In this document: positions 35,553 through 44,451 of the stretch, piece after piece
Position numbering within the stretch: the stretch's first letter is position 1
Layout: every line of letters starts with the position of its first letter
Assembly: GCF_003350545.1 (NCBI RefSeq)
Contig: NZ_QQBA01000015.1
Coordinates: forward strand, 1 to 58,322
DNA length: 58,322 bases
Direction: 5' to 3'
Origin: Flavobacterium glaciei
GTDB taxonomy: Bacteria; Bacteroidota; Bacteroidia; Flavobacteriales; Flavobacteriaceae
Made by a program: the position numbers and the translations under genes
The notes under the pieces: generated by a model
The model's database searches: none
The model's input: only the letters and a program-made list of their open reading frames with translations
What the model was told of the DNA's origin: nothing

Positions 35553-36509
35553 CTAAAAAACCTTACTTGCTATTTGTCGAATATTTTCTGATTTCCCCAT
35601 TGAATAATAGTGTAAAACTGGAACTCCGGCTGCTTTCAATTCTAATGATTGTTGAATAGCCCATTCGATACCGACTTGTTTTACATCCGCATTGGTTTTA
35701 CATTTGTCTACTGCATCAATTAAATCTTCGGGCAAATCAATCCTGAAAATTTGAGGTAAAATTTGCAAATGTCTTTGCACTGCCAAAGGCTTGATACCAG
35801 GAATAATAGGCACCGTAATTCCCATCTCTCTAGCTTTGGCAACAAATTCAAAATATTTGGCATTATCAAAAAACATTTGTGTCACCACGTAATCAGCACC
35901 TGCGTCAACTTTTTCTTTCAAACGTTTTAAATCCGATAGTAAAGACGGTGATTCTAAGTGCTTCTCTGGATAACCCGCCACACCAATACAAAAATCAGCT
36001 TTATTATCTACATGAATCACATCATGCAAATACTTGCCTTCATTCATGAGCTTGATTTGTTGCACTAAATCAACTGCGTAACTATTTCCACCCGCTTTAG
36101 CTACAAATGATTGTTCCTCTTTCATAGCGTCACCGCGCAAAGCCATCACATTATTGATTTCAAGATAATGACAGTCTACCAGTAAATATTCGGTTTCTTC
36201 TTTAGTAAAACCACCACAAAGCACATGAGGAACTGTATCCACATTGTATTTATGCTTGATTGATGCACAAATACCCAAAGTCCCCGGACGCATACGGGTG
36301 AGTTTTTTATCTAATAATCCGTTGCCTTTATCAACATAAATAAATTCTTCGCGAGAAGTGGTTACGTCTATAAATGGTGGTTTAAACTCCATCAACGGAT
36401 CAATATTATCGTATAATTCCTGAATACTTTTTCCTTTTTGAGGCGGTATAATTTCAAAAGAGAACAACGTTTCTCCTTTTGCATCTTCTATATGTTGTGT
36501 TACTTTCAT
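35553..36509 (-). CDS. metF: methylenetetrahydrofolate reductase
   Basis: The flavoenzyme reduces 5,10-methylene-THF to 5-methyl-THF, the methyl donor for MetH. The 318 residues begin GETLFSFEIIPPQKGKSIQE, with FIDVTTSREEF, DYVVTQMFFDN and PIIPGIKPL typical of the barrel. It lies 80 bases after metH2 on the same strand and closes the SAM-riboswitch-led run metH1-(GNAT)-metH2-metF. Confidence 0.95.
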   Translation of the reverse strand: MKVTQHIEDAKGETLFSFEIIPPQKGKSIQELYDNIDPLMEFKPPFIDVTTSREEFIYVDKGNGLLDKKLTRMRPGTLGICASIKHKYNVDTVPHVLCGGFTKEETEYLLVDCHYLEINNVMALRGDAMKEEQSFVAKAGGNSYAVDLVQQIKLMNEGKYLHDVIHVDNKADFCIGVAGYPEKHLESPSLLSDLKRLKEKVDAGADYVVTQMFFDNAKYFEFVAKAREMGITVPIIPGIKPLAVQRHLQILPQIFRIDLPEDLIDAVDKCKTNADVKQVGIEWAIQQSLELKAAGVPVLHYYSMGKSENIRQIASKVF

Positions 36510-36589
36510 CTAAGTCTTAAGGTTTGAATGTCAAAAGTCGAAAGTCATGTCTTTTGGACTTTATGACTTTTGACTTTACGACTATGTTT

Positions 36590-39271
36590 TTAATCTGCAA
36601 TATTTGGGTTCAGCCATTTTATGGCTACTTCTGTTGAAACACTTCTGCGTTTAGCGTAATCAATAACTTGGTCTTCTTTTATTTTTCCAAGTCCAAAATA
36701 CTTACTTTCCGGATTCCCAAAATAGTATCCTGAAACCGAAGAAGCTGGCCACATCGCCATACTTTCCGTTAAAGTCACTCCTATTTCTTGTTCTACATTC
36801 AGTAATTTCCAAATGGTAGGTTTTTCTAAATGGTCAGGACAAGCCGGATAACCTGGTGCAGGACGAATTCCTTTATAAACCTCATCAATCATTGCTTCGG
36901 TAGTTAAGTTTTCATCAGCAGCATAACCCCAAATTTCTTTACGGATTTTTTCGTGCAAATATTCAGCAAAAGCTTCTGCAAAACGATCCGCTAATGCTTT
37001 TACCATAATGGAATTGTAATCGTCTAAATCTTTTTCGAATTCAGCCGCCCATTCATCAACACCAAAACCAGTCGTGACACAAAACGCTCCCATATAGTCC
37101 GTTTTACCGCTGTCTTTCGGAGCAATAAAATCTGACAATGCAATATTTGGAGCACCTTTTGTTTTTTGTGATTGTTGACGAAGTGTTAAGAACGTTTGTA
37201 ATGGTTTTCCGTTTTCATCTGTTAATTCAATATCATCATCATTGACTTGATTCGCAGGAAAAATTCCGTAGATTCCTTTGGCGGTCAGTTTCTTTTCTTT
37301 CAAAATAACGTCTAACATTTCCTGTGCGTCTGCAAAAACAGATGTTGCTTGCTCTCCAACAACTTCATCAGTCAATATCGCTGGATATTTCCCGAACAAC
37401 TCCCATGTTCTAAAAAATGGTGTCCAGTCAATGTAAGGAACCAAAACATCCAAATCAACTTCGATTGTTTGTTCCCCAATTACATTTGGTTTTACAGGAG
37501 TATAATTATCCCAATCCAACTGCAATTTATTTTTACGCGCTTGCTCAATGGTTAAGAAATTTTTGTCACGCGAACGATTCAAAAATGTTTCTCTGAACGT
37601 ATCGTATTCAGCACGAATATCACTAGCATAAATTTTTCTATTGTGATCTAATAAATTTCCTGCTACAGTAACTGCTCTTGAGGCATCGTTTACGTGTATT
37701 ACTGTTGATTTGTATTGCGGTGCAATTTTCACGGCAGTGTGCGCTCTAGAAGTGGTAGCTCCTCCAATCATCACAGGAATATTAATATTTCTTTTGTCTA
37801 ATTCTTTAGCGAGGTACACCATTTCATCTAGTGACGGTGTTATTAATCCGCTTAATCCAATAATATCAACATTGTGCTCAATGGCTGCGGCAATAATTTT
37901 TTCTGGAGCAACCATTACCCCTAAATCCACAATCTCATAATTATTACAAGCCAATACGACCGAAACAATATTTTTTCCAATATCGTGAACGTCTCCTTTT
38001 ACGGTGGCCATTAGGATTTTTCCATTACCAGATTTGTCTCCAACTTGCTTGGCCGCTTCAATATAAGGCAATAAATAAGCCACTGCTTTCTTCATTACAC
38101 GAGCAGATTTTACCACCTGTGGCAAAAACATTTTACCCGAACCAAACAAATCGCCCACGACATTCATTCCTGCCATTAGGTTTATTTCGATTACTTCGAT
38201 AGGTTTTGTTGCTGCAAGTCTAGCTTCTTCTACATCAATTTCTATAAATGCATCAATTCCTTTTACAAGTGAGTGTGTAATTCTTTCTTGAATCGTTCCT
38301 GAGCGCCATTCTTGGACTGCTTTTTCATTACTCTTAACATCTCCTTTTACGTTTTCGGCGAAGTCCAACAATCTTTCGGTGGCATCATCACGACGGTTTA
38401 GGATTACATCTTCAACGTGTTCTAATAAGTCTTTTGGTATTTCATCGTAAATGGAAAGCATTTCTGGATTCACGATTCCCATTGTCATTCCATGTTGAAT
38501 CGCATGATATAGAAACACTGAGTGCATTGCTTCTCGAACTGTGTCATTTCCTCTAAACGAGAACGAAACATTACTTACACCTCCGCTAATATGTGCATGA
38601 GGAAGATTTTCTCGAACCCACTTAGTTCCTCTAAAGAAATCCAAAGCGTTCAAGCGGTGTTCCTCCATACCTGTAGCCACGGGAAATATATTCAAATCGA
38701 AAATAATGTCCTGCGGTGGAAAACCCACTTTGTTTACCAAAATATCATAGGAGCGTTGGCAAATTTCTATTCGGCGCTCATAATTATCGGCTTGTCCCGT
38801 TTCATCAAAAGCCATAATAATTGCTGCAGCACCGTAGCGCTTAATCAATTTAGCATGATGAATAAATTGCTCTTCACCTTCCTTAAGAGAAATAGAATTT
38901 ACGACACTCTTTCCTTGAACAACCTTTAGACCCGCTTCGATAATATCCCATTTTGAGCTGTCAATCATGATTGGCACTCTGGAAATATCAGGTTCAGCAG
39001 CAATTAAATTCAGGAATTTTGTCATAGCATATTCGCCATCAAGCATTCCCTCATCCATATTAATATCGATGATTTGTGCGCCGCCTTCTACTTGCTCTTT
39101 AGCAATGCTAAGTGCCTCTTCGTATTTTTCTTCCCTGATTAACCGAAGGAATTTTCTAGAACCTGTAACATTCGTTCGTTCCCCAATATTCACAAAAACG
39201 CTTTCGGGCGTAATGATCAAAGGCTCTAATCCCGACAATACAAGGTTTCTTCTCTTTTCTGCGTGTGCCAT
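36590..39271 (-). CDS. metH: methionine synthase, folate/cobalamin/activation part (MetH2)
   Basis: It is the C-terminal three quarters of cobalamin-dependent methionine synthase as a separate 893-residue protein. In order: pterin-binding domain ([20 protein letters not shown] near 28), cap and cobalamin domain with the ligand motif [11 protein letters not shown] (near 415), and the reactivation domain with [16 protein letters not shown] near 795. The homocysteine domain is encoded by the gene at 40238, with a GNAT gene between. The split is usual in Bacteroidota; the inserted gene is less so. Confidence 0.95.
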   Translation of the reverse strand: MAHAEKRRNLVLSGLEPLIITPESVFVNIGERTNVTGSRKFLRLIREEKYEEALSIAKEQVEGGAQIIDINMDEGMLDGEYAMTKFLNLIAAEPDISRVPIMIDSSKWDIIEAGLKVVQGKSVVNSISLKEGEEQFIHHAKLIKRYGAAAIIMAFDETGQADNYERRIEICQRSYDILVNKVGFPPQDIIFDLNIFPVATGMEEHRLNALDFFRGTKWVRENLPHAHISGGVSNVSFSFRGNDTVREAMHSVFLYHAIQHGMTMGIVNPEMLSIYDEIPKDLLEHVEDVILNRRDDATERLLDFAENVKGDVKSNEKAVQEWRSGTIQERITHSLVKGIDAFIEIDVEEARLAATKPIEVIEINLMAGMNVVGDLFGSGKMFLPQVVKSARVMKKAVAYLLPYIEAAKQVGDKSGNGKILMATVKGDVHDIGKNIVSVVLACNNYEIVDLGVMVAPEKIIAAAIEHNVDIIGLSGLITPSLDEMVYLAKELDKRNINIPVMIGGATTSRAHTAVKIAPQYKSTVIHVNDASRAVTVAGNLLDHNRKIYASDIRAEYDTFRETFLNRSRDKNFLTIEQARKNKLQLDWDNYTPVKPNVIGEQTIEVDLDVLVPYIDWTPFFRTWELFGKYPAILTDEVVGEQATSVFADAQEMLDVILKEKKLTAKGIYGIFPANQVNDDDIELTDENGKPLQTFLTLRQQSQKTKGAPNIALSDFIAPKDSGKTDYMGAFCVTTGFGVDEWAAEFEKDLDDYNSIMVKALADRFAEAFAEYLHEKIRKEIWGYAADENLTTEAMIDEVYKGIRPAPGYPACPDHLEKPTIWKLLNVEQEIGVTLTESMAMWPASSVSGYYFGNPESKYFGLGKIKEDQVIDYAKRRSVSTEVAIKWLNPNIAD

Positions 39272-39360
39272 TTTTTATTTATTTGATCCTGCAGGGTTTC
39301 TAAAAACTATACTGGAGTAACTTGTTTTTCTTATTATTTAGGCGTGTTCGCCGCGGCGAA

Positions 39361-39433
39361 CGGGCTATTCGTTCCCGCTCTTTTTCTTCCGGCTCAAAAG
39401 CCTTAAAAAAGGAGCTTCACTGCTATCCCTCAC
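39361..39433 (-). repeat. structured dispersed repeat, copy D
   Basis: On the minus strand it reads GTGAGGGATAGCAGTGAAGC, then a hairpin around AAGGCTTTTGAGCC flanked by CTCC-TTTTTT and AAAAAGAG, then GCGGGAACGAATAGCCCG. The layout equals copies A to C. A CG-rich palindrome TTCGCCGCGGCGAA (39347-39360) abuts its end. Confidence 0.65.
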
Positions 39434-39451
39434 GCGAGTTTTGTTCATTTC

Positions 39452-39584
39452 ATGTCATTGCGAGGAATGAAAAAATCTCTTCCATTAGGTACTTAAACAT
39501 CCTCGACATTTTTTGTCATTCCGACGAAGGAGGAATCTCAACAAACGTGAGCAACAAACAGAGATGCTTTCTTCGTCGGAATGA
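39452..39584. repeat. inverted-repeat spacer elements between metH2 and the GNAT gene
   Basis: TCATTCCGACGAAG (39516-39529) and CTTCGTCGGAATGA (39571-39584) form a 14-bp stem with further pairing inside (GAATCTC with GAGATGC). A related half, GTCATTGCGAGGAATGA, lies just before, near 39453. With copy D these fill the 363-base spacer; no gene is seen in it. Confidence 0.7.
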
Positions 39585-39634
39585 TAAATAAATTTTTAAC
39601 TTAATGACATTCTGCTCGCGCTAGCGGGAGAGTA

Positions 39635-40129
39635 TTAGCCATCCTGCAAATCTTTAAACATTATATAAGTATCCACAAATCCTAAGTTTTTATGCCTAAA
39701 TCCTTTTGGCGTTGTTCCGATAATCTTAAATCCATATTTCTTCCAGAGTTCAACCGCATTTGTATTTGTGCTTACAACAATATTAAACTGAATTCCTAAA
39801 TACCCTTTGTTCTTTGCAAACTTTATTGAATGTTCGCATAAAATTTTACCTATTCCCTTGCCGTGATATTTAGGTTTTACCATATAACTGCAATTAGCGA
39901 TATGGTCTCCTAAATCAATTTGATTAGGCTTAATAATATAAGTACCAAATATTTCGTCATTATTGTCTACTGCAACAAACGTGTCCATATAATCTGCAAA
40001 CCAATTTTTATGCAATGTGTCTTTAGGAGTATTGGGATCAAAAACATAAGTATCACCTGTTGATATAACATTTGTGAAGATGTCCCAAACTTTGTCGTAA
40101 TCTTTTTGCTCGTCACCTATTCTGATATT
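39635..40129 (-). CDS. GNAT family N-acetyltransferase
   Basis: The acetyl-CoA motif KYHGKGIGKILCEHSIKFAK (V/I-x-x-x-x-G-x-G-x-G/A type, near residue 85) is clear, as is VVSTNTNAVELWKKYGFKII near the C-terminus. The start is taken at 40129 (MNIRIGDEQKD, 164 residues); an upstream ATG at 40168 would place a promoter-like TATTTTG over the coding region. The substrate is unknown. The gene sits between metH1 and metH2 with repeats on its downstream side, which suggests it was inserted into a methionine operon. Confidence 0.82.
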   Translation of the reverse strand, partial: NIRIGDEQKDYDKVWDIFTNVISTGDTYVFDPNTPKDTLHKNWFADYMDTFVAVDNNDEIFGTYIIKPNQIDLGDHIANCSYMVKPKYHGKGIGKILCEHSIKFAKNKGYLGIQFNIVVSTNTNAVELWKKYGFKIIGTTPKGFRHKNLGFVDTYIMFKDLQDG

Positions 40130-40237
40130 CATAAATGCAACTGTTTTGTTTTGTTGATGATCGTTCAAAATACCACCGTTATGTCATAAATATACACATT
40201 ACTTAATAGTCAGCCGCGATAAATCGTGTCTCTATAA

Positions 40238-41287
40238 TTACATTGTTGCTGTCGAAACTCTCGGTTTATAGTCCTTTGCGATATCAGCAATCAACTTGAT
40301 GTGTTCTGGCGTTGTTCCGCAACAACCGCCTATTATATTTACTAAATTATCGTCTAAATATTCTTTGATGAAAGCTTGCATCTGTTCCGGTGTTTCATCG
40401 TACTCTCCAAAAGCATTTGGTAATCCTGCATTAGGATGTGCCGATACATTGAAGGAAGTATTCTGTGACAACGTTTGTAAATAAGGCTTCAACAAATCAG
40501 CTCCTAAGGCGCAATTGAAACCAACGCTCAATAACGGAATATGCGAAACTGAAACTAAAAAAGCTTCTACGGTTTGACCCGAAAGCGTTCTTCCTGATGC
40601 ATCCGTAATCGTTCCTGAAACCATGATTGGAATATCGATATTACGTTCGTCTTTGACTTCTTCAATAGCGAAAAGTGCTGCTTTTGCATTTAAGGTGTCG
40701 AAAATTGTTTCTACCAATAATAAATCACTTCCTCCATCAATCAAGGCATTTACTTGTTGCTTATACGCAATACGCAAATCATCAAAAGTTACGGCTCTGT
40801 AACCCGGATCATTTACATCAGGCGACATACTCGCCGTTCTGTTTGTAGGTCCTATCGAACCAGCTACAAAACGAGGTTTGTCAGGATTTTTAGCGGTAAA
40901 TTCATCGGCTACTTCACGGGCGATTCGTGCCGATTCGTAGTTGAGTTCGTACACCAAATCTTCAAGATGGTAATCAGCCATTCCGATAGTCGTTCCTGAG
41001 AAAGTGTTGGTTTCAACGATATCTGCTCCTGCTTCAAAATAAGCAGCGTGAACTGCTTTGATGGCTTGTGGTTGTGTGAGTGACAATAAATCGTTATTCC
41101 CTTTTAAGGAATGTGGAAAATCTTTGAAACGTTCTCCTCGAAAATCTTCTTCGGAAAAATTGTAGCGTTGCAACATCGTTCCCATAGCTCCATCGAGTAC
41201 GAGTATTCTATTTTTAATGGCTTCTTGAATGCTCCCCCTAACCCCCGAAGGGGGAACTCCTAAACTATCTTTTATATCTTGTGACAT
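40238..41287 (-). CDS. metH: methionine synthase, homocysteine-binding part (MetH1)
   Basis: The 349-residue homocysteine S-methyltransferase domain has a (beta/alpha)8 barrel starting [18 protein letters not shown], with the zinc ligands Cys in [12 protein letters not shown] (near 262) and the pair in [13 protein letters not shown] (near 327). It works with MetH2. The N-terminal residues [13 protein letters not shown] (about 7-19) are encoded by a GC-rich palindromic repeat (41231-41260) that looks inserted in frame. A SAM-I riboswitch lies in its leader, so it should be switched off when SAM is plentiful. Confidence 0.93.
   Translation of the reverse strand: MSQDIKDSLGVPPSGVRGSIQEAIKNRILVLDGAMGTMLQRYNFSEEDFRGERFKDFPHSLKGNNDLLSLTQPQAIKAVHAAYFEAGADIVETNTFSGTTIGMADYHLEDLVYELNYESARIAREVADEFTAKNPDKPRFVAGSIGPTNRTASMSPDVNDPGYRAVTFDDLRIAYKQQVNALIDGGSDLLLVETIFDTLNAKAALFAIEEVKDERNIDIPIMVSGTITDASGRTLSGQTVEAFLVSVSHIPLLSVGFNCALGADLLKPYLQTLSQNTSFNVSAHPNAGLPNAFGEYDETPEQMQAFIKEYLDDNLVNIIGGCCGTTPEHIKLIADIAKDYKPRVSTATM
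41231..41260. repeat. palindromic repeat inside the metH1 coding region
   Basis: GCTCCCCCTAACCCCCGAAG and its continuation to 41260 form the same GC-rich type of palindrome as found in nearby intergenic spacers (29669, 46549, 47928). Here it lies at codons 8-18 of metH1 and keeps the frame. Confidence 0.7.
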
Positions 41288-41356
41288 ATTCTTATTTTTT
41301 AAATATAAAATTGTTTGGTTTGAATAATTGCAAAAAATTACAATTAATCATCCTTT

Positions 41357-41438
41357 AGCCCCGATTGTAGCGATATCCTTTTTTTCTGGTCCCTACGGTT
41401 CGGGACAGAAAAAAAGATATAGCGGAAAGCGGGAACGG
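41357..41438 (+). repeat. structured dispersed repeat, copy C
   Basis: It has 5' box AGCCCCGATTGTAGCGATAT, a long central stem (CTTTTTTTCTG..AGAAAAAAAG and GTCCC..GGGAC), and 3' box GATATAGCGGAAAGCGGGAA. The outer pairs are CCCG with CGGG, where copies A, B and D have GGG with CCC; the change is compensatory. It sits in the metH1 leader, downstream of the riboswitch. Confidence 0.7.
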
Positions 41439-41552
41439 TATTGGCAAAAAAAACGCCAATTGTTCGCTCCTGATACTGAAATTAATTCAGTAAGCTAAAT
41501 ATCGATATGTTGTCAAGAAAAGGTTTGAGAAATACTAAGTGTGTATTCGTGT

Positions 41553-41668
41553 GTTATCTATCTTAGATGCTGAAATAAATTCAGCATAAAGTAGAATGTA
41601 GCACCTTCTTTAAAGATAAAGGGTTGCTAAGGTTTCATTGGGTCTTTCCCTCCGCCTTTCGTGATAAC
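41553..41668 (-). promoter_or_regulatory. SAM-I (S-box) riboswitch before metH1
   Basis: On the minus strand: P1 GTTATC (41663-41668) pairs with GATAAC (41553-41558). The core reads GAAAGGCGGAGGGAAAGACC, then AATGAAACCTTAGCAACCC. P3 is CTTTATC..TTAAAG, then AAGGTGCTACATTC. P4 is the hairpin ATGCTGAA..TTCAGCAT (41567-41587). All S-box landmarks are present. A second similar hairpin TACTGAA..TTCAGTA near 41474-41492 follows in the leader. No terminator with T-run is obvious, so the mode of control is open. Confidence 0.92.
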
Positions 41669-41690
41669 TTTCAATAAATATATGAACAGT

Positions 41691-41734
41691 GCAAAGTAAA
41701 GACAAAGCGCTAATACTTGCAAGTATTAGCGCTT
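41691..41734 (-). terminator. 30-bp perfect palindrome, terminator of the reductase gene overlapping the metH1 promoter region
   Basis: 41705-41734 equals its own reverse complement (arms AAGCGCTAATACTTG). It follows the stop of the ferredoxin-NADP reductase gene by about 28 bases. Just past it on the same strand TACTTTGC (41691-41698) resembles a -7 box, and a TTG inside the palindrome (41720-41722) could be its -33. End of one transcript and start of the next would then overlap. Confidence 0.6.
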
Positions 41735-41762
41735 AATTTTTTAACTAGTTTGGGCTAAGTTG

Positions 41763-42815
41763 TTAAACTATTGCTTTCACTACGGCTTTTGGAGCTTCTT
41801 TACGAGTTCCGTCAAATCCATCAACACCAGAAACTGTAGTATATTTTAATACGTATTTCTTACCTGGATTGATAATTTGATAGGCTGCCTGACACATAAT
41901 AGTTGCTTCATGGAATCCACAAAGAATTAATTTTAGTTTCCCTGGATACGTGTTTACGTCACCAATGGCAAAAATTCCAGGAATATTGGTTTGGTAATCT
42001 AAGGCATTATTTACTTTGATTGCATTTTTTTCGATTTCTAATCCCCAGTCTCCGATAGGACCTAATTTTGGTGTTAATCCAAAAAGCGGAATAAAATAAT
42101 CCGTTTCAATCGTACGGTGTGCGCCGTTTTCTTCGACTACTACAGCCTCAAGGTGTTCAGCACCTTTCAAGCCAACAACTTCTCCAGGTGTAATCATTTT
42201 TATTTTACCGGAATTTTTTAATTCCTGTACTTTTTCTACAGAATCTAAAGCACCTCTGAATTCATTTCTACGGTGAATCAAAGTCACTTCAGAAGCTACA
42301 TTCGACAAGAAAATACTCCAGTCTAAGGCTGAATCTCCTCCTCCAGCGATTACTACTTTTTTGTCTCTGAATTTCTCTGGATTTTTGATAAAGTATTTGA
42401 TTCCTTTGTCTTCGTAAAATTCGATGTCTTCAATCAATGGTTTTCTTGGTTCAAAACTTCCTAATCCACCTGCAATAGCTACTACAGGAGCATGGAATTT
42501 TTTTCCTTTGTTTGACGTTACAATAAAAGTTCCATCTTCTTGTTTTTCGATAGTTTCCGCACGCTCGCCCAGCGTGAATCCCGGTTCAAATTGTTTGATT
42601 TGTTCCATTAAATTATCTACTAAATCACCCGCTAATACTTCAGGAAATCCTGGAATATCATAAATAGGTTTTTTAGGATACAATTCAGATAATTGTCCTC
42701 CCGCTTGTGGCAAAGCATCCAGAATATGACATTTTAATTTTAACAATCCTGCTTCAAAAACTGCAAATAAACCCGTAGGTCCCGCTCCTATTATAAGTAT
42801 GTCTGTTTTAATCAT
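41763..42815 (-). CDS. ferredoxin/flavodoxin-NADP reductase (thioredoxin reductase-like, FNR2)
   Basis: This FAD- and NADPH-binding protein has 350 residues: IIGAGPTGLFAVFEAGLLKL at the N-terminus, DIPGFPEVLAGDLVDNL, and the NADPH motif VVIAGGGDSALDWSIFL near 152. The redox CxxC of thioredoxin reductases is absent, as in YumC-type ferredoxin reductases. It is last in the direction cysH-cysD-cysN-sulfite reductase-cobA-siroheme synthase. It probably delivers electrons through ferredoxin to the sulfite reductase. The 188-base gap upstream may hold its own promoter. Confidence 0.88.
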   Translation of the reverse strand: MIKTDILIIGAGPTGLFAVFEAGLLKLKCHILDALPQAGGQLSELYPKKPIYDIPGFPEVLAGDLVDNLMEQIKQFEPGFTLGERAETIEKQEDGTFIVTSNKGKKFHAPVVAIAGGLGSFEPRKPLIEDIEFYEDKGIKYFIKNPEKFRDKKVVIAGGGDSALDWSIFLSNVASEVTLIHRRNEFRGALDSVEKVQELKNSGKIKMITPGEVVGLKGAEHLEAVVVEENGAHRTIETDYFIPLFGLTPKLGPIGDWGLEIEKNAIKVNNALDYQTNIPGIFAIGDVNTYPGKLKLILCGFHEATIMCQAAYQIINPGKKYVLKYTTVSGVDGFDGTRKEAPKAVVKAIV

Positions 42816-43003
42816 TTTTTTATTAATTAGCTCCCCTACCTTAAAATGGAATTAGAGGAAATGTTATTTTGTTTATTTTTGATACAAATCTCGACCGTAT
42901 TTTGATATTTTTCAATGACAAATATCATTATTATCTGGTGTAAAAAATAGTAAAAGCTATTATTAAGATTTATTATAATTTATACTTTTTGATTGTGTCG
43001 TTT

Positions 43004-43675
43004 TTACTGTTCCGCGGAGCTGCTATTATTTTTTAGAGCTTCAGTTATTTCATTCATCTTCTGAACTTTTTCTTCGAAATTTCCTTTCAGCGTTTTGCGA
43101 TATTCATTTAAGTTTTCGACCATTTTATTAATATCGTCCGGGATTATCTCTTCAAAAAACTCCCGTAATCTTTTGGCCGTTGTCGGTGATTTTCCATTAG
43201 TCGAAATCGCAATTTTTACATTTCCTTTGGTTACAATTCCACCTAAATAATAATCACACAAAGGCGGTGTATCGGCAATATTGCAAATCAAATATCTTTT
43301 TCTGGATAAATCATAAATCCTTTTATTCACTTTCAAATCATCGGTGCAGGCAATTACCATGTGGCGTTTGCGAAGCATCCACCTATTGAATTTTCTATAG
43401 GTTAGCTTTACTGATGTATGGCTTGCCGCCAAAGTTTCTAACTCTGGCAAAAACCAAGGTGCCACCACCTCAACATTGGCGTTTGGACTTGATTTCAAAA
43501 GAAATGATAATTTTTCTAAACCCACATTTCCTCCGCCTACAATAAGTACATTGAGGTTGTGTAATTTTAAAAAAATAGGATATAATTCGTTCCTCTCCCC
43601 TCCCGAAATTTCGGGACGCTCCAAAGGAAATGGAGTTGAGTCTTGATTATTGGTATATGCTTTATTTTGTTCCAC
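43004..43675 (-). CDS. siroheme synthase, precorrin-2 dehydrogenase/ferrochelatase (Met8/CysG-N type)
   Basis: It oxidises precorrin-2 with NAD and inserts iron to make siroheme for the sulfite reductase. The 223 residues contain LNVLIVGGGNVGLEKLSFLL (NAD site, near 36), ISTNGKSPTTAKRLREFFEE (near 150), the motif holding the catalytic region. The first 30 residues are not typical: TPFPLERPEISGGER is encoded by a palindromic repeat (43591-43638) that contains TCCCGAAATTTCGGGA. It follows cobA after two bases. Confidence 0.9.
   Translation of the reverse strand: MEQNKAYTNNQDSTPFPLERPEISGGERNELYPIFLKLHNLNVLIVGGGNVGLEKLSFLLKSSPNANVEVVAPWFLPELETLAASHTSVKLTYRKFNRWMLRKRHMVIACTDDLKVNKRIYDLSRKRYLICNIADTPPLCDYYLGGIVTKGNVKIAISTNGKSPTTAKRLREFFEEIIPDDINKMVENLNEYRKTLKGNFEEKVQKMNEITEALKNNSSSAEQ
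43591..43638. repeat. palindromic repeat inside the siroheme synthase coding region
   Basis: It contains the 16-bp perfect palindrome TCCCGAAATTTCGGGA (43601-43616), identical to the intergenic one at 23995-24010, plus GC-rich flanks (CCTCTCCCC and GCTCCAAAGGAAATGGAG). It is translated in frame within residues 13-29 of the siroheme synthase. Confidence 0.7.
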
Positions 43676-43677
43676 AA

Positions 43678-44451
43678 TTATTTTAATTCTTTAGCAATAA
43701 ATTCTTCGTAAAATCCTCTCAACTTATTACTTTCTTTTACTACTTCTCCTATCACAATTATGGCAGGCGAACTTAATTTATGTTCCGTTACAACTTGTTG
43801 TATTGTATTGATTGTTCCGACACCTATTTTCTCTTGAGCAGTAGTTCCGTTTTGAATAATCGCAACAGGAGTTTCGCCTTTAGACTCCTTTTGGAACAAA
43901 TTTATGATTTGAGTGAGTTTACTCATTCCCATCAAAATCACAACAGTTGCCGATGATTGCGCAGCTAAAGCCACATCATTTGATAATTTTCTATCAGAAG
44001 TTGTACCCGTAATTACCCAAAAACTTTCTGAAACACCTCGTTTTGTTAACGAAATGCCTTGATAAGCAGGGACAGCAATTGACGATGAAATGCCGGGCAC
44101 TACAAATGTAGGTATCCCAAAACTTTCTACAAAGTCTATTTCCTCACCACCACGACCAAAAATAAATGGATCACCACCTTTTAGTCGAACCACATGCCCG
44201 TAAGTAAGCGCGTTGTCTACAATTAATTGATTGATTTGATCTTGCGTATATTCATGACAGCCTTTTCTTTTTCCTACGAATATTTTAATTGCTTTTTTAG
44301 GAGCATAACTTAAAATTTCTTCGTTTGCCAAAGCGTCATACAAAACAACATTTGCCTCAGCTAGTGCCTTTGCCCCTTTGATTGTGAGTAAATCCGGATC
44401 ACCTGGACCCGCACCCACTAGTGTTACTATTGGTTGTGTCTTTTTAAGCAT
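43678..44451 (-). CDS. cobA: uroporphyrinogen-III C-methyltransferase
   Basis: It methylates uroporphyrinogen III twice with SAM to precorrin-2. The 257-residue SUMT has VTLVGAGPGDPDLLTIKGAK (near 9), VVRLKGGDPFIFGRGGEE (near 85) and VPGISSSIAVPAYQGISLTK (near 117). Its ATG overlaps the stop of the sulfite reductase gene by eight bases, and the siroheme synthase gene follows two bases after its stop, so the siroheme branch is tightly coupled to its user. Confidence 0.95.
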   Translation of the reverse strand: MLKKTQPIVTLVGAGPGDPDLLTIKGAKALAEANVVLYDALANEEILSYAPKKAIKIFVGKRKGCHEYTQDQINQLIVDNALTYGHVVRLKGGDPFIFGRGGEEIDFVESFGIPTFVVPGISSSIAVPAYQGISLTKRGVSESFWVITGTTSDRKLSNDVALAAQSSATVVILMGMSKLTQIINLFQKESKGETPVAIIQNGTTAQEKIGVGTINTIQQVVTEHKLSSPAIIVIGEVVKESNKLRGFYEEFIAKELK

